Part shown: in pieces, positions 1-9,042 of the stretch
How positions within the stretch are numbered: the stretch's first letter is position 1
Layout: each line of letters begins with the position of its first letter
Assembly (NCBI GenBank): GCA_963848175.1
Contig: CAWKCO010000012.1
Location: 434,001-498,000 of the forward strand
Direction: 5' to 3'
Length of the DNA stretch: 64,000 nt
DNA from: JAMZMI01 sp963848175
Lineage (GTDB): Bacteria > Bacteroidota > Bacteroidia > Cytophagales > Cyclobacteriaceae
The notes under the pieces: model-generated
What the model saw: the letters and a program-made list of their open reading frames with translations, nothing else
Databases searched by the model: none
Told to the model about the DNA's origin: nothing
Translations under genes and position numbers: made by a program

Positions 1-1
1 A

Positions 2-148
2 GAAAATGTAAAACATCGAACAGCACTATTCTCCACTTTTTTAGAACCCTTTATGATTATCTTTCTGGGTTTAGTGGTAGGACTTATTCTGGTTGCCATG
101 TATTTACCGATGTTCCAGCTCTCATCTAATATGAACTTTGGAGGTTGA
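2..148 (+). CDS. Type II secretion system F / PilC family protein, 3' end
   Basis: This is the last 48 codons of a gene that begins left of the window. The reading frame shows a C-terminal membrane segment followed by the sequence YLPMFQL and ends SSNMNFGG-stop. The arrangement LEP-F-hydrophobic-G-VG-hydrophobic-YLPMFQL is the usual C-terminus of GspF/PilC inner membrane platform proteins of type II secretion or type IV pilus machines. The identification rests on this short tail only. The next gene follows directly, so the two may be co-transcribed. Confidence 0.7.
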   Translation, partial: ENVKHRTALFSTFLEPFMIIFLGLVVGLILVAMYLPMFQLSSNMNFGG

Positions 149-184
149 TTGCATAACTTTGAATCAAAAATAACTAGAACGCTT

Positions 185-814
185 ATGCTGAGAGAAGCTG
201 TTTTGCTTTGTGTCCTTTTACTAGGATTATCATATTGCAAGCCTACTGTATGGAACGCTCCCAAATATCAGAGATTATCTATTTCTCAAGGGGACTCTGT
301 TATGGAGTTTCGAATTGTTGACATTGACATAAAACCAAAGTCAGATAAGATATACTATTGGATGAAATACGGACAAGTTTACTACACGCAAGGCGGTTTT
401 GATGGAAAGCTTTTAAACGATAATTATAAAGTTTTTAATAGATCGGGACAATTAATTACTCAAGGGCGGTTTGAGCAAGGCTTGCAAACGGGGCTTTGGA
501 CAAAGTGGGTAGATGGGCTTAAGGAATATGAAATTGTTTATGAAGACGGAACTCCTAGTGGGAAGTATTATCAGTATGAAGAGGGTGAGTTGGTTCTTCA
601 CGGTAAGTATCAAGACGGCTTAAGAAATGGTAGCTTTAATGTTCTGAATCAGGATACGAGCTATGTCGTCAAATACAGGAAGGGTGTGGTAGTTAATAAG
701 GATGAAACAACTTTGAAGGATGAGATAACTTTGGACAATGATTCAATAAAAGCAAATGGGCTTTTCAAAAGAATGAGGTCAAAACATAAAGGCGGCAATG
801 AAGAGGAAAATTAA
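185..814 (+). CDS. MORN/YwqK-type repeat lipoprotein
   Basis: A protein of about 209 residues with a short N-terminal hydrophobic stretch ending LSYC at residues 15-18, read here as a lipoprotein signal. Y before the Cys is unusual, so this is not certain. From about residue 75 onward there are several imperfect repeats of the form G-x-Y/F-x-x-G-x-x-x-G-x-W/Y (for example GRFEQGLQTGLWTKW and GKYQDGLRNGSF). These are typical of MORN-like repeats in YwqK-family proteins, which form a beta-rich rod of unknown specific function. I chose the ATG at 185 because it puts the signal sequence at the N-terminus. A TTG at 149 directly after the upstream stop would add 12 residues. The C-terminal 40 residues are charged and non-repetitive. 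Confidence 0.6.
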   Translation: MLREAVLLCVLLLGLSYCKPTVWNAPKYQRLSISQGDSVMEFRIVDIDIKPKSDKIYYWMKYGQVYYTQGGFDGKLLNDNYKVFNRSGQLITQGRFEQGLQTGLWTKWVDGLKEYEIVYEDGTPSGKYYQYEEGELVLHGKYQDGLRNGSFNVLNQDTSYVVKYRKGVVVNKDETTLKDEITLDNDSIKANGLFKRMRSKHKGGNEEEN

Positions 815-1006
815 GATTAACTCTTTGATACGGGCTTAATGTAGAACAATTTAGCTTTACACAGCGAGACCGAAATTTTTGCTGACTGATAAGAATTTGA
901 TTCAAACTCTATACTAAAAGAAACACTCTCCATTTAAAAATAAAAATTTCATCTAATAGGTAAAATGACGATTTCATATCTTGCCAGTCACTAACCTTAA
1001 CACAAC

Positions 1007-1619
1007 ATGGATCAAGTTAATCATTCCTATAGAAGTTTAAGAAGAGTTATCGGCATCCTCGGGATTGGCCTTCCTTTTCTCCTGATCATTGGCAACCTTG
1101 CGAAGGTAGAAATGTCCATTAGCTACTATTATTACACCAAAATGAATACCGTATTCACAGGTGTTTTGATTGCTTTTGGTCTGATTTTGATTACCTACCG
1201 AGGCTCATCTTCAACCAAAGGTCTTTTCAGTGAAAACATGCTTACCAATCTGGCGGGAGTCTGTGCGCTTTTGGTGGCTCTCGTTCCCACTCGATCTGAA
1301 GGGTTAATTGAAACAGTAGTTTACGCTCATGATCAGGTTTTACGCGGGTGGATTCATTATGTCTCGGCAGCACTTTTCATCCTTTTGATGGGCATGGTGG
1401 TCCTTATTCATTTTGCGAAAGCACCCCATTTTCAAAGCCTGTATAAAGCTTTGGGTATATTGGTCTTATCCGGGCTGGCCTTTGTTGTATTTGCTTTTGT
1501 TTATCGCGAAAAACAAGGAACAGAGTTATTCACGGGGCCATATTTTCTGGGGAGAATCGTTTTCGTTGTGGGCATTCGGGATCGCGTGGCTCAGACGTGG
1601 TGTTCCTAAGAAAGGCTAG
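1007..1619 (+). CDS. Multi-pass membrane protein, DUF998-like, frameshifted near the 3' end
   Basis: An integral membrane protein of about 203 residues with roughly six hydrophobic segments starting at residue 13, and a SISYYYYT motif at about residue 37 after the first helix. The frame that begins at 1007 runs out in an unlikely tail. The +1 frame instead continues with GESFSLWAFGIAWLRRG to a stop at 1619, which is the kind of ending (ES-LWAFG-WL-G) known from Bacteroidetes members of this family. I therefore place a single-base shift near the GGGG run at about 1550 and annotate one gene. Function is unknown. It has no close operon partner. Confidence 0.6.
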
Positions 1620-1700
1620 TCTAAGGTGGTATTTTCAGTACTTATGCTTTGCAGTTGAATTCCTAACTTGCAGGGAAATATTCAATTCGATTTATATTTT

Positions 1701-1958
1701 ATGTTTGAAGGTTCGGAATATCCAAAATCACTAGATCAGCAAGTTTTTGAAGAATGGTTGCTGGAGGGGCGAGCGAGCAAGATCAGTTACAGGTATTTGC
1801 TCATTGTCTGGAGTGAACTGGAATCTGAATACCAGCCCGTATACGCTGAAAGCAAGGAAACCATTGATCAATATCAGAACTACGGCGAATCTACAGGGTA
1901 TGAATCACTAGTAGCTGCATACGACTTGTATTCAGAGGCGAAAATAGGAGTGAAGTAG
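1701..1958 (+). CDS. Small conserved-looking hypothetical protein
   Basis: An acidic soluble protein of 85 residues starting MFEGSEYPKSL. It has no signal peptide or membrane segment. It is rich in Glu, Tyr and Ser and is predicted largely helical (VFEEWLLEGR, YRYLLIVWSELE, YESLVAAYDLYSEAK). The ATG at 1701 is preferred to an upstream in-frame TTG at 1668. The residue pattern looks like a real protein, but I do not recognise the family. It lies between the frameshifted membrane protein and the convergent PII gene. Confidence 0.45.
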   Translation: MFEGSEYPKSLDQQVFEEWLLEGRASKISYRYLLIVWSELESEYQPVYAESKETIDQYQNYGESTGYESLVAAYDLYSEAKIGVK

Positions 1959-2003
1959 GATCAGTTCTATTCTTAGATTAAATTTTTGAACAGCCTGTAA
2001 GAC

Positions 2004-2030
2004 AAAAAAAACATCCACACCCAATGGATG
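2004..2030 (-). terminator. Rho-independent terminator of the amt-PII operon
   Basis: On the minus strand CATCCA and TGGATG form a 6-bp stem around a 7-base loop, followed directly by eight T. It lies about 30 bases after the PII stop codon, the expected position. Confidence 0.7.
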
Positions 2031-2063
2031 CAGATGTCTTTGCTGATTTGATTTTAGCGAATG

Positions 2064-2408
2064 CTAAATAGCTTCTGGGCCCTTTTCACCTGTTCGCAAT
2101 CTGATACATTCCTCGATTGGCAAAACGAAAATTTTGCCACTGCCTATAAACTCTCCGTCATTAGATTCGGTAGCCTTGGTAATGGTATTGACAGTGATGT
2201 CCTTAAAATCGTCGTTTACGGCTATCTCCAATCGTATATTGGATACCATGCTTGGAATGACCTTCTGTCCTCTGTAAATTTCTTCCGTCACCCTTCTTCC
2301 GTGACCAGACACGTGGTTTACTGTGATGCGTGAGATTCCAGCGATAATGAGCGCCTCTCTCACTTGGTCGAGTTGATTTTCTCTGATAATGGCTATAATT
2401 AGTTTCAT
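2064..2408 (-). CDS. PII nitrogen regulatory protein
   Basis: A 114-residue PII signalling protein. The N-terminus MKLIIAIIRENQLDQVREAL and the G-x-G-R-x-V-T-E-x-Y-R-G T-loop entry (residues 35-47) are diagnostic. So are the later GSGKIFVLPIEE segment and C-terminal RTGEKG. PII trimers bind ATP/ADP and 2-oxoglutarate and block Amt channels. Here the gene sits 8 bp downstream of amt in the same direction, the classic amtB-glnK arrangement, so GlnK-like control of this Amt is the likely role. The T-loop reads YRGQKV where canonical proteins have YRGAEY, so the Tyr51 uridylylation site is missing. Confidence 0.93.
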   Translation of the reverse strand: MKLIIAIIRENQLDQVREALIIAGISRITVNHVSGHGRRVTEEIYRGQKVIPSMVSNIRLEIAVNDDFKDITVNTITKATESNDGEFIGSGKIFVLPIEECIRLRTGEKGPEAI

Positions 2409-2416
2409 CTTGATAA

Positions 2417-3727
2417 TTAGCTAGGGTTAATCATTCCGTATCCTTTTTCTCCATGATAAGAGCTATCAAGCCCTTTCATTTCTTCCTCTTCAGTAGATCT
2501 GAGCGGTGTGATTTTGTTCACCACAAACAAGATTAGTAAAGTACCTGCACCTGCATACACCACTGCTATTACGATGGCCAAGGCTTGCACACCCAGCTGA
2601 TCCCAGATAGACCATGATCCACCAGCAAGCGTGGCGGCCTCCGTCATCCAACTGTCTCGAATGAAAAATACAAGGAAAATAGCTCCTACAATACCACCGA
2701 CTCCATGAATTCCAAAAGCATCCAAGGTATCATCATAACCCATTTTGTTTTTAACGATAATGGCCAGATAGCAAATAACACTAGAAAGAACACCGAGAGC
2801 GATGGCTCCAATTGGCTGAACTACACCTGCTGCAGGTGTGATTACGACGAGACCTGCCAAGACACCTGATACAAATCCCAGAGCAGTAGCTTTTCCTTGA
2901 TGGAAACCTTCTATCAATATCCAAGCGATGGCGCCTGCAGCGGCTGCAACTTGTGTTACCGTAAGTGCTTGTGCTGTACTGACACCACTAGCAAGGCTAC
3001 TTCCAGCGTTGAATCCAAACCATCCTACCCAAAGAAGTCCAGCTCCAATCATGGTCATTACCAAGTTGCTAGGTTGCATGGGTAGGTGAGGGTGCATCTT
3101 GCGTGCTCCGAGGTATATCGCAGCTACAAGGCCACTTACACCAGCCGAGATGTGTACAACAGTGCCTCCTGCAAAATCAATTGCTCCGTCTGCACCTAGG
3201 TTGAATAGGAAACCATCAGACGCCCATACCCAGTGGCATAGCGGATTGTAGATGAGGATACCCCAAATACTTATGAAGAGGCAGTAACCTTTGAATGAAA
3301 TTCTTTCTGCGAAAGCTCCAGCGATAATGGCAGGAGTGATAATGGCAAATTTGCCTTGAAACATGGCAAAAACATATTCAGGAATACCGTCAGTTACTTG
3401 CTCATCTATGCCCTGAAGCAAGAAGTAGTCAGAATTCCATCCAAACCATCCTCCCAAAACATTGGAGCCAAAAGACATGGCATAACCACAAATTACCCAT
3501 AGTAGGGTCATTATACCCATAGCTGAAAAGCTGTGCATCATCGTACCAAGAACGTTTTTTGATCGAACCAATCCGCCATAGAACATGGCCAATCCGGGGA
3601 TCATCAATAATACAAGGGTAGTAGATGTGAGCATCCATGCTGTAGCTCCCGTGTCTATCGCTGAGGCTTCTTGCGCGAGTAGCGGAGTGCCGGCAAATAG
3701 GAGAATCAATGCGTATAACTTCTTCAC
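2417..3727 (-). CDS. amt: Ammonium transporter (Amt family)
   Basis: A 436-residue Amt/MEP/Rh family channel with an N-terminal signal-like segment (ALILLFAGTPLLAQ) and about 11 membrane helices. Family landmarks are MIPGLAMFYGGLVR near residue 43, the signature DFAGGTVVHISAG near residue 185, and the pore histidine regions HWVWASDG and GIHGVGG. It moves ammonium/ammonia across the inner membrane. It is the first gene of a two-gene operon with a PII protein, which is expected to gate it. The 156-bp upstream gap contains the promoter, but I could not define it with certainty. Confidence 0.96.
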   Translation of the reverse strand: MKKLYALILLFAGTPLLAQEASAIDTGATAWMLTSTTLVLLMIPGLAMFYGGLVRSKNVLGTMMHSFSAMGIMTLLWVICGYAMSFGSNVLGGWFGWNSDYFLLQGIDEQVTDGIPEYVFAMFQGKFAIITPAIIAGAFAERISFKGYCLFISIWGILIYNPLCHWVWASDGFLFNLGADGAIDFAGGTVVHISAGVSGLVAAIYLGARKMHPHLPMQPSNLVMTMIGAGLLWVGWFGFNAGSSLASGVSTAQALTVTQVAAAAGAIAWILIEGFHQGKATALGFVSGVLAGLVVITPAAGVVQPIGAIALGVLSSVICYLAIIVKNKMGYDDTLDAFGIHGVGGIVGAIFLVFFIRDSWMTEAATLAGGSWSIWDQLGVQALAIVIAVVYAGAGTLLILFVVNKITPLRSTEEEEMKGLDSSYHGEKGYGMINPS

Positions 3728-3883
3728 TGTTTTAAAAAGGGTTGTGTTTTAAAACTGCAAATCTGTTAAAAAGAAAATAAAATCCCCCCTTCACTTCATA
3801 TTCTTGTTATATATTTTGTGATTTTGCGAAAAATATGAATTTTTACAGGTGATTATACTGTACTGAGAAATAAAGTGATTTGC

Positions 3884-4369
3884 CTAATCTGTACCGCTTT
3901 TTACAATTTCCATTAAGGTTTCACTGTCCACCACGTCCAGATACTCCTTGTAATCAATCCCTTTTTCCATCATAAACTTGGTCAGCAAGCATTTGACGAT
4001 TTTGAGTAAAACTTCCTTATTCCACGGTTTTTCGATATAATGATCTAGCCCTGCATTGTTGATAGCGTGAATTGTGTCTTGATGGGTGGCCAGTCCTGTG
4101 AGTAGGATTTTTTTGGTGGCATTGAATCTGCCATCGGTTTTTATGTTTTTCAGTAAATCTACACCCGTATTTTTAGGCATGACCTGGTCTGTAATGATGA
4201 CCGCCAGATGGTCGCCTTCATTGTCAAATTTCTCTGCCAGATCAAATGCTTCACTTGCTGACTCACAGGCTTCTACCTCAATGAAATCCTCAAGCGGACT
4301 CAAATCTTCAATCAACGCGCTCAGTACCTCGCGTTGATCGTCTACGCATATTAAGAATATGTTTTCCAT
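3884..4369 (-). CDS. Response regulator, receiver domain only
   Basis: A 161-residue protein consisting of one CheY-like receiver domain plus about 35 extra C-terminal residues. Acidic residues are D10/D11, the phospho-acceptor is D61 (in IITDQVMP), there is a threonine in LLTGLA, and the conserved lysine is in YIEKPW. There is no DNA-binding output domain. It starts 2 bp after the histidine kinase stop codon and is the last gene of the transporter-kinase-regulator operon. It probably acts by protein contact or as a phosphate shuttle. The cognate kinase is almost certainly the upstream gene. Confidence 0.88.
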   Translation of the reverse strand: MENIFLICVDDQREVLSALIEDLSPLEDFIEVEACESASEAFDLAEKFDNEGDHLAVIITDQVMPKNTGVDLLKNIKTDGRFNATKKILLTGLATHQDTIHAINNAGLDHYIEKPWNKEVLLKIVKCLLTKFMMEKGIDYKEYLDVVDSETLMEIVKSGTD

Positions 4370-4371
4370 GG

Positions 4372-5724
4372 CTATTTTGTTAGAGGTAATTTGATTGTAA
4401 ATGTTGTTTTTCCTTTTTCACTCGCTACTTCTATAGCACCTTCATGCTCAGAAATGATTCGCTGGGTAATGGAGAGCCCCAGCCCTAAACCAAAAGACAA
4501 GCCTCCCACTTTTGTGGTGAAACTGGGCTCAAAAACTTTTTCAATGATTTCTTTGGGAATTCCTGGGCCATTATCTGTTATGGATACGATGATTTCCTGA
4601 TCATTGCATTGTGATGTCACTTCCAGCAAGGGACTTTCGGTTCGGCTTTGTAACATGCTTTCAATCCCATTTTTGATGATATTGATCCAAACTTGCACCA
4701 GTTCCCCTGCACAAGCATTCAAATGAGGGAGTGCCGCAAGTTGAATATTTGTCTCTACTCGTTTCGTCAAGTTTTGTAAAATGGCCAAAGCTTCCTTGAT
4801 GGTGGTATTTACGTCTACCGTGTTTGACCACTGATGCTGTGCTACACCCAATTGTTTTACTGACCGCACTACATGTGTAGAATGTTTAGCCGCTATTTGC
4901 ATGTCATGCAGGTTGCAGCCCAGTTCCCATTTGTCAAAAGCATGATCTGCTCTTATAGCATCATCTTGAATGTAACTAGCCAATTTAGCTGGGGCAATAC
5001 CTGTTCTGGAGAGCTTTTTTATCAGCCCTGATTCAATTTTGTTTAATGCTTTTTCGTATTGAGGACGCAGTGTCCGTGCCTCACTGCTGGAAATCGACTG
5101 CCCGTCTTTCAATCCTTTTTCAAAGAAGAATAAAAGCTCAGGGTCATTGATTCGGCTTATGGTATCGGTAATAAACTGTTGCACTTTTTCCAGATTGCTA
5201 TCCAATACTCCAATGCTATTGTTTAGCTCATGTGCCAGTCCGGCGGCCATTTGTCCCAGAGTAGCCATCTTTTCGGCTTTCAATAGCTTTTCTACATATT
5301 GATGCTTTTCCTTGGCCATTTTTTTTGCAAAGTGCTGCCTTGAATACAGTTCATTGGCAATGATTGTGGTGAGAAAGGGCATCATTTTTTCCAAGTCTCC
5401 ATTGTGATGATCGGCCAGAGGTTTGTCATAAAAAGTAACAACAGCGTCTTCCATGGCTACCACCCTCGAATAGCTCAAATGATCTGCAGAAAAATAACTG
5501 TAGACCCCTACAAACTTTCCTTCGCCAGCTTCAAAGATGGGATAAGCCTCCATTTTGTTGTCTTTCAAAAAGCCATAAAACTTTCCCTTTGTTACTAGAT
5601 AGAGGCGAGTATTTTTTTGCTTGCAATCGATCAATACTTCACCCTTACGCACTTCAAGTACGTTTTCAGGGTTGGAGAAATAGTGCTCCTTGATCCATTC
5701 AAAGTTTACCGCGTCTTTGCTCAT
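4372..5724 (-). CDS. Soluble histidine kinase with N-terminal cyclic-nucleotide-binding-like domain
   Basis: A 450-residue protein with no membrane segment. Residues 1-130 look like a Crp/cNMP-binding domain (beta-roll with LYLVTKGKFYGF and GKFVGVYSYFS). Residues 140-155 are helical. A HisKA-type box follows, with phospho-acceptor H165 in AGLAHELNNS. A HATPase_c domain contains NIIKNGIESM (N box), DNGPGIPKE (G1) and GLGLGLSI (G2). It autophosphorylates and should signal to the receiver gene 2 bp downstream. It lies 2 bp after the SLC13 transporter gene, so it may sense transport state or a small molecule through the Crp-like domain. The sensor fold is an inference from sequence pattern. Confidence 0.85.
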   Translation of the reverse strand: MSKDAVNFEWIKEHYFSNPENVLEVRKGEVLIDCKQKNTRLYLVTKGKFYGFLKDNKMEAYPIFEAGEGKFVGVYSYFSADHLSYSRVVAMEDAVVTFYDKPLADHHNGDLEKMMPFLTTIIANELYSRQHFAKKMAKEKHQYVEKLLKAEKMATLGQMAAGLAHELNNSIGVLDSNLEKVQQFITDTISRINDPELLFFFEKGLKDGQSISSSEARTLRPQYEKALNKIESGLIKKLSRTGIAPAKLASYIQDDAIRADHAFDKWELGCNLHDMQIAAKHSTHVVRSVKQLGVAQHQWSNTVDVNTTIKEALAILQNLTKRVETNIQLAALPHLNACAGELVQVWINIIKNGIESMLQSRTESPLLEVTSQCNDQEIIVSITDNGPGIPKEIIEKVFEPSFTTKVGGLSFGLGLGLSITQRIISEHEGAIEVASEKGKTTFTIKLPLTK

Positions 5725-5726
5725 AA

Positions 5727-7148
5727 TTAGATGCTAAAAAAACCAACAACATTAAGAAGATACATCAACGCATAATTAAATAACAAGCCAATAATTGCGA
5801 TGATAACGCCAGGTTTAGCCATTTGAGGAGTTTTTATCGTTCCTGTAGCAAAGGCCAAAGCGTTTGGTGGTGTACTGATAGGCAGTGCCATACCCATAGA
5901 GCATGAGATAGTCACGGCAATGATGATCATCTGTGTACCACCAAAATCGGCTAAACTAGAAAGTGAAACACCCATGGCTGCCACCAGCGGAAGTAACAAG
6001 TTGGCAGTAGCTGTGTTGGACATGAAGTTGGCCATAAGAGCAGCCACGACAGTTACCAAAATGACAATAAGAACAGGAGAGAAGCTGCCAAATGGAATTG
6101 CATTGATTAATCTTTCTGCCAGACCACTCACTTCTAAACCTAACCCTAAAGCAATACCACCAGAAACGAGCCAAAGCACGTCCCAGCTGATGTTTTTAAG
6201 GTCACTTTTGTTGATGATGCCAAGGCTGGAAAAAACGGCTACCGGTATCATCGCGACGATATAAGAGTTCATTCCATGAATAAAATCCGTCAACCAAAGA
6301 AGGATAGTCCCTGCAAAAGTGATATATACGATATATGCTTTTGTAGATTTCATCCATTCACTTTTGATTGTGAGTTTGATTTTTTCTGTCTTCACAGGGT
6401 AAAGTGCAATCAAAATAACCCATCCGATAAGGAGTAAAACAATTACATAGGGCACGGCGAACATCATCCATTTTCCAAATGAGATCAGGTGATCGCCAGT
6501 AAGGTATTTCAGTGCTACTGCGTTTGGAGGCGTACCTATAGGCGTCCCAATACCACCAATATTAGCCGCTACAGGTATGGCAAGCGTAAACCCAATTTTA
6601 CCAGAATCTCCAGGTAAGAAGACGGCCAATACGGGCATCAAAATGGAAAGCATCATGGCGGTAGTGGCGGTATTACTCATAAACATGGAGAAAATCGCTG
6701 TGATGATCATGAGTCCCATCATCACCATTTTTGGGTTTTCACCAAAAGGTTTCAGCAGTACCTTGGCCAGATTCTGATCTAACCGATATTTAGTGGCTGC
6801 CATTGCTAAAAAGAAGCCTCCCAAAAATAAAATGATAATAGGAGAAGCGAAAGTGCCTAAAATGTCTTTGTAGTTGATCAGCGTGCCCAATGCTTCTTTG
6901 TCAGTACGCTCAATGAAAAGATTGAGCCCTTTGGTGGATGCCATGACCAAGAGCAAAAAAATGATCATTAAAGAAGTAGCATAAATAGGGATGGGCTCTA
7001 GAATCCAAAACAATGCGGCGAAAAAGAAAATAGCAATGATTCTTTGCTCAACTATAGTGAGTCCATCGAGCCCAATCCACGAAGTAGGAATAATCAAGAT
7101 AAGCAGCGGAATACCAATGGAAATAAGAAGTTTGATCGTTTTGCCCAT
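5727..7148 (-). CDS. SLC13/DASS family sodium:anion (dicarboxylate or sulfate) symporter
   Basis: A 473-residue transporter with about 11-12 membrane helices. Both internal repeats carry the Ser-Asn-Thr and TPPN signatures of the VcINDY-type fold. These are MSNTATTAMM plus GTPIGTPPNAVAL in the first half, and MSNTATANLLLPL plus PISTPPNALAF in the second. These residues bind sodium and the carboxylate. Substrate cannot be decided between C4-dicarboxylates, citrate and sulfate. It is the first gene of a three-gene operon, followed at 2-bp spacing by a histidine kinase and a receiver protein. Confidence 0.9.
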   Translation of the reverse strand: MGKTIKLLISIGIPLLILIIPTSWIGLDGLTIVEQRIIAIFFFAALFWILEPIPIYATSLMIIFLLLVMASTKGLNLFIERTDKEALGTLINYKDILGTFASPIIILFLGGFFLAMAATKYRLDQNLAKVLLKPFGENPKMVMMGLMIITAIFSMFMSNTATTAMMLSILMPVLAVFLPGDSGKIGFTLAIPVAANIGGIGTPIGTPPNAVALKYLTGDHLISFGKWMMFAVPYVIVLLLIGWVILIALYPVKTEKIKLTIKSEWMKSTKAYIVYITFAGTILLWLTDFIHGMNSYIVAMIPVAVFSSLGIINKSDLKNISWDVLWLVSGGIALGLGLEVSGLAERLINAIPFGSFSPVLIVILVTVVAALMANFMSNTATANLLLPLVAAMGVSLSSLADFGGTQMIIIAVTISCSMGMALPISTPPNALAFATGTIKTPQMAKPGVIIAIIGLLFNYALMYLLNVVGFFSI

Positions 7149-7379
7149 GATTTGGTTGTGTTAATAATAGGTGCAATTTAGATTGGCCTAATTGAGATGG
7201 ATACTATGAAACTGAGTTTGAAAACTGATTTTTGTCAGGTTTTATAATGAGATGTTTGGCTTTCGATTAATTACTTGAATATTCGATTCTCACCTTAGCT
7301 TTTTTCAATCTAGTCATCTGTCGCAGTTCAGACATGAGATCCGCGTTTCTTTTACTTCCAAATGAGTTATTGTTGTAGG

Positions 7380-8244
7380 ATGAAAAAGCTCTTTCTCGCT
7401 ATCAGTATCTGTCTGATTCATCAACTCTCCTTTAGCCAGCAAAGCTTGCAGTCTTACACACCGTCTATACTTTTTGAGGCGGGAGAGTGGGAGATTAAGT
7501 CGTTTCAGAATTTCTATACTCAAACTAAGTCGTTTAAAGACGGAAAAAAGGAGGCGAATGGTGAGCGATCCAATTATTTCACCTCTATCAATCAAGTGCT
7601 CTTCGGTGTAAATGGTCAGTTCAATGTGGGGTTCGATGTATGGGTGAAATCTGTGGCCATAAGTGGTGATAATCTAGGTACGAGATACGGCGTGAGTAGT
7701 GTAGGGCCGAAGATCAAGGTGGCTCCTTTTAAAAATTTAGAACGTCTTTCTATCCAATCGTCCATTCTTTTCCCAACGATTAAAAGACATGGAAGGTAAT
7801 TTGCCTTATGATTCAGAAAAAGGTTTGTTTTTAGATCATGATCGTTCACTTTGGATCACGCAGGTTTATTACGATTACCCGATCAACTCGGAGTTGCAAT
7901 TGTTCTTTCAGCAGGCGTTTTGGTATAGTTTCGTGAGAGATAGCTATCGGGCAAATGATTATTTGCAGACCCAAACAAGCTTTTTCTTAAGTTACTTTCC
8001 TAACAATAGGTGGACGATATATGGAATGTCAGAGTTCTTTCCCACACACTACAATGGAAATGATGACGCTGAAGAGTGGGATGCATTTTATTCCTATTTT
8101 GTCCAGTCAGGTGTTGGACTCAAATTTCAGGTTATTCCTAATGTCTTGGAGTTGGAGTTGCTTTACACTAATTTTTGGATGGGAAGTGAAGGCGAGGGTG
8201 CTGGCGAAACTTTTAACCTCGGCATCCGCTTGATTAATCAATAA
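7380..8244 (+). CDS. Predicted outer membrane beta-barrel protein, frameshifted
   Basis: Two overlapping frames join to one protein of about 288 residues. The first begins MKKLFLAISICLI with a clear signal peptide (cleavage after SFS). It continues with alternating amphipathic strands to about 7790, where the reading shifts by one base. The second frame continues through YYDYPINSELQLFFQQ to a stop at 8244. Aromatic-rich strands and the terminal strand NLGIRLINQ suggest a small outer membrane barrel. No known substrate. It is transcribed divergently from the SLC13 operon. Confidence 0.6.
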
Positions 8245-8346
8245 TGCGTGCAACATGACTTTCGTTATAATCCGCCATACTTAGCGGGGATTAGCTCATC
8301 TTTTTCAATTTTTCTAGTAATGTTGCGTTAAGAAAACAAACAAACA

Positions 8347-9003
8347 ATGGGCTCGAAACCACATCAATCAAAAGAACAATCTAAGCTAGAGGAGTGGTTC
8401 AATTTCATGTCGCACGGAATTACTGGCCTTTGTGCCATTGGTGGCTTAGTGGTTTTGATCATTTTTGGAGCAAAGAGTGACAAAGATTGGAGTCTGTTTA
8501 GCGCCTTATTTTACGGCAGTAGTTTGGTTTTGCTCTATACTTTTTCTTCAATCTACCATGGTCTTCGGCACAAGAAGGCCAAGCGCGTTTTTAATATTCT
8601 TGATCATTGTGGCATCTATCTGCTCATAGCAGGAACCTACACACCGGTTCTTTTAATTACCATTGGAGGCACAGTTGGTTGGACATTCTTCGCGATCCAG
8701 TGGAGCATGGCCGTAATAGGAATTATTCTTAAAGTGTTTTTCACTGGGAGATTTAATCTGCTTTCTACACTTATGTATGCCTTTATGGGTTGGATTATAG
8801 TTTTTAAAATCGAGCTAGTCAAAGCTGTGATGCCAGAGCCTGCTTTTTGGCTCTTAGCCGCAGGTGGAGCAGCTTATACCATCGGGATTGTCTTTTATAT
8901 TATCGATTATCGGATGAAAATGGCGCATTTCATCTGGCACTTGTTTGTGATGGCGGGTAGCATTTTACATTTCTTAATGATGGTCATGTACATTTTTAAA
9001 TAA
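8347..9003 (+). CDS. Hemolysin III family / PAQR protein
   Basis: A 218-residue seven-helix membrane protein of the PAQR superfamily (YqfA/TrhA, hemolysin III). Visible family marks are the N-terminal MSHGITG, the SIYHGLRHKK motif followed by DHCGIYLLIAGTYTP, and the C-terminal HFIWHLFVMAGSILHF. The conserved Ser, Asp and His residues form the metal site known in this family. Despite the name, bacterial members are usually linked to membrane lipid homeostasis. Its start at 8347 begins MGSKPHQ. It stands alone, about 40 bp before the TonB receptor. Confidence 0.92.
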   Translation: MGSKPHQSKEQSKLEEWFNFMSHGITGLCAIGGLVVLIIFGAKSDKDWSLFSALFYGSSLVLLYTFSSIYHGLRHKKAKRVFNILDHCGIYLLIAGTYTPVLLITIGGTVGWTFFAIQWSMAVIGIILKVFFTGRFNLLSTLMYAFMGWIIVFKIELVKAVMPEPAFWLLAAGGAAYTIGIVFYIIDYRMKMAHFIWHLFVMAGSILHFLMMVMYIFK

Positions 9004-9042
9004 TCCATTTGCCACTTTTTTAGCGAGTCGTTAAGCTTGAAG

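Noticed and set aside
5920..6264. Plus-strand frame inside the SLC13 transporter gene
   Set aside because: The minus strand carries the conserved SNT/TPPN motifs here, so the plus frame is an antisense shadow.
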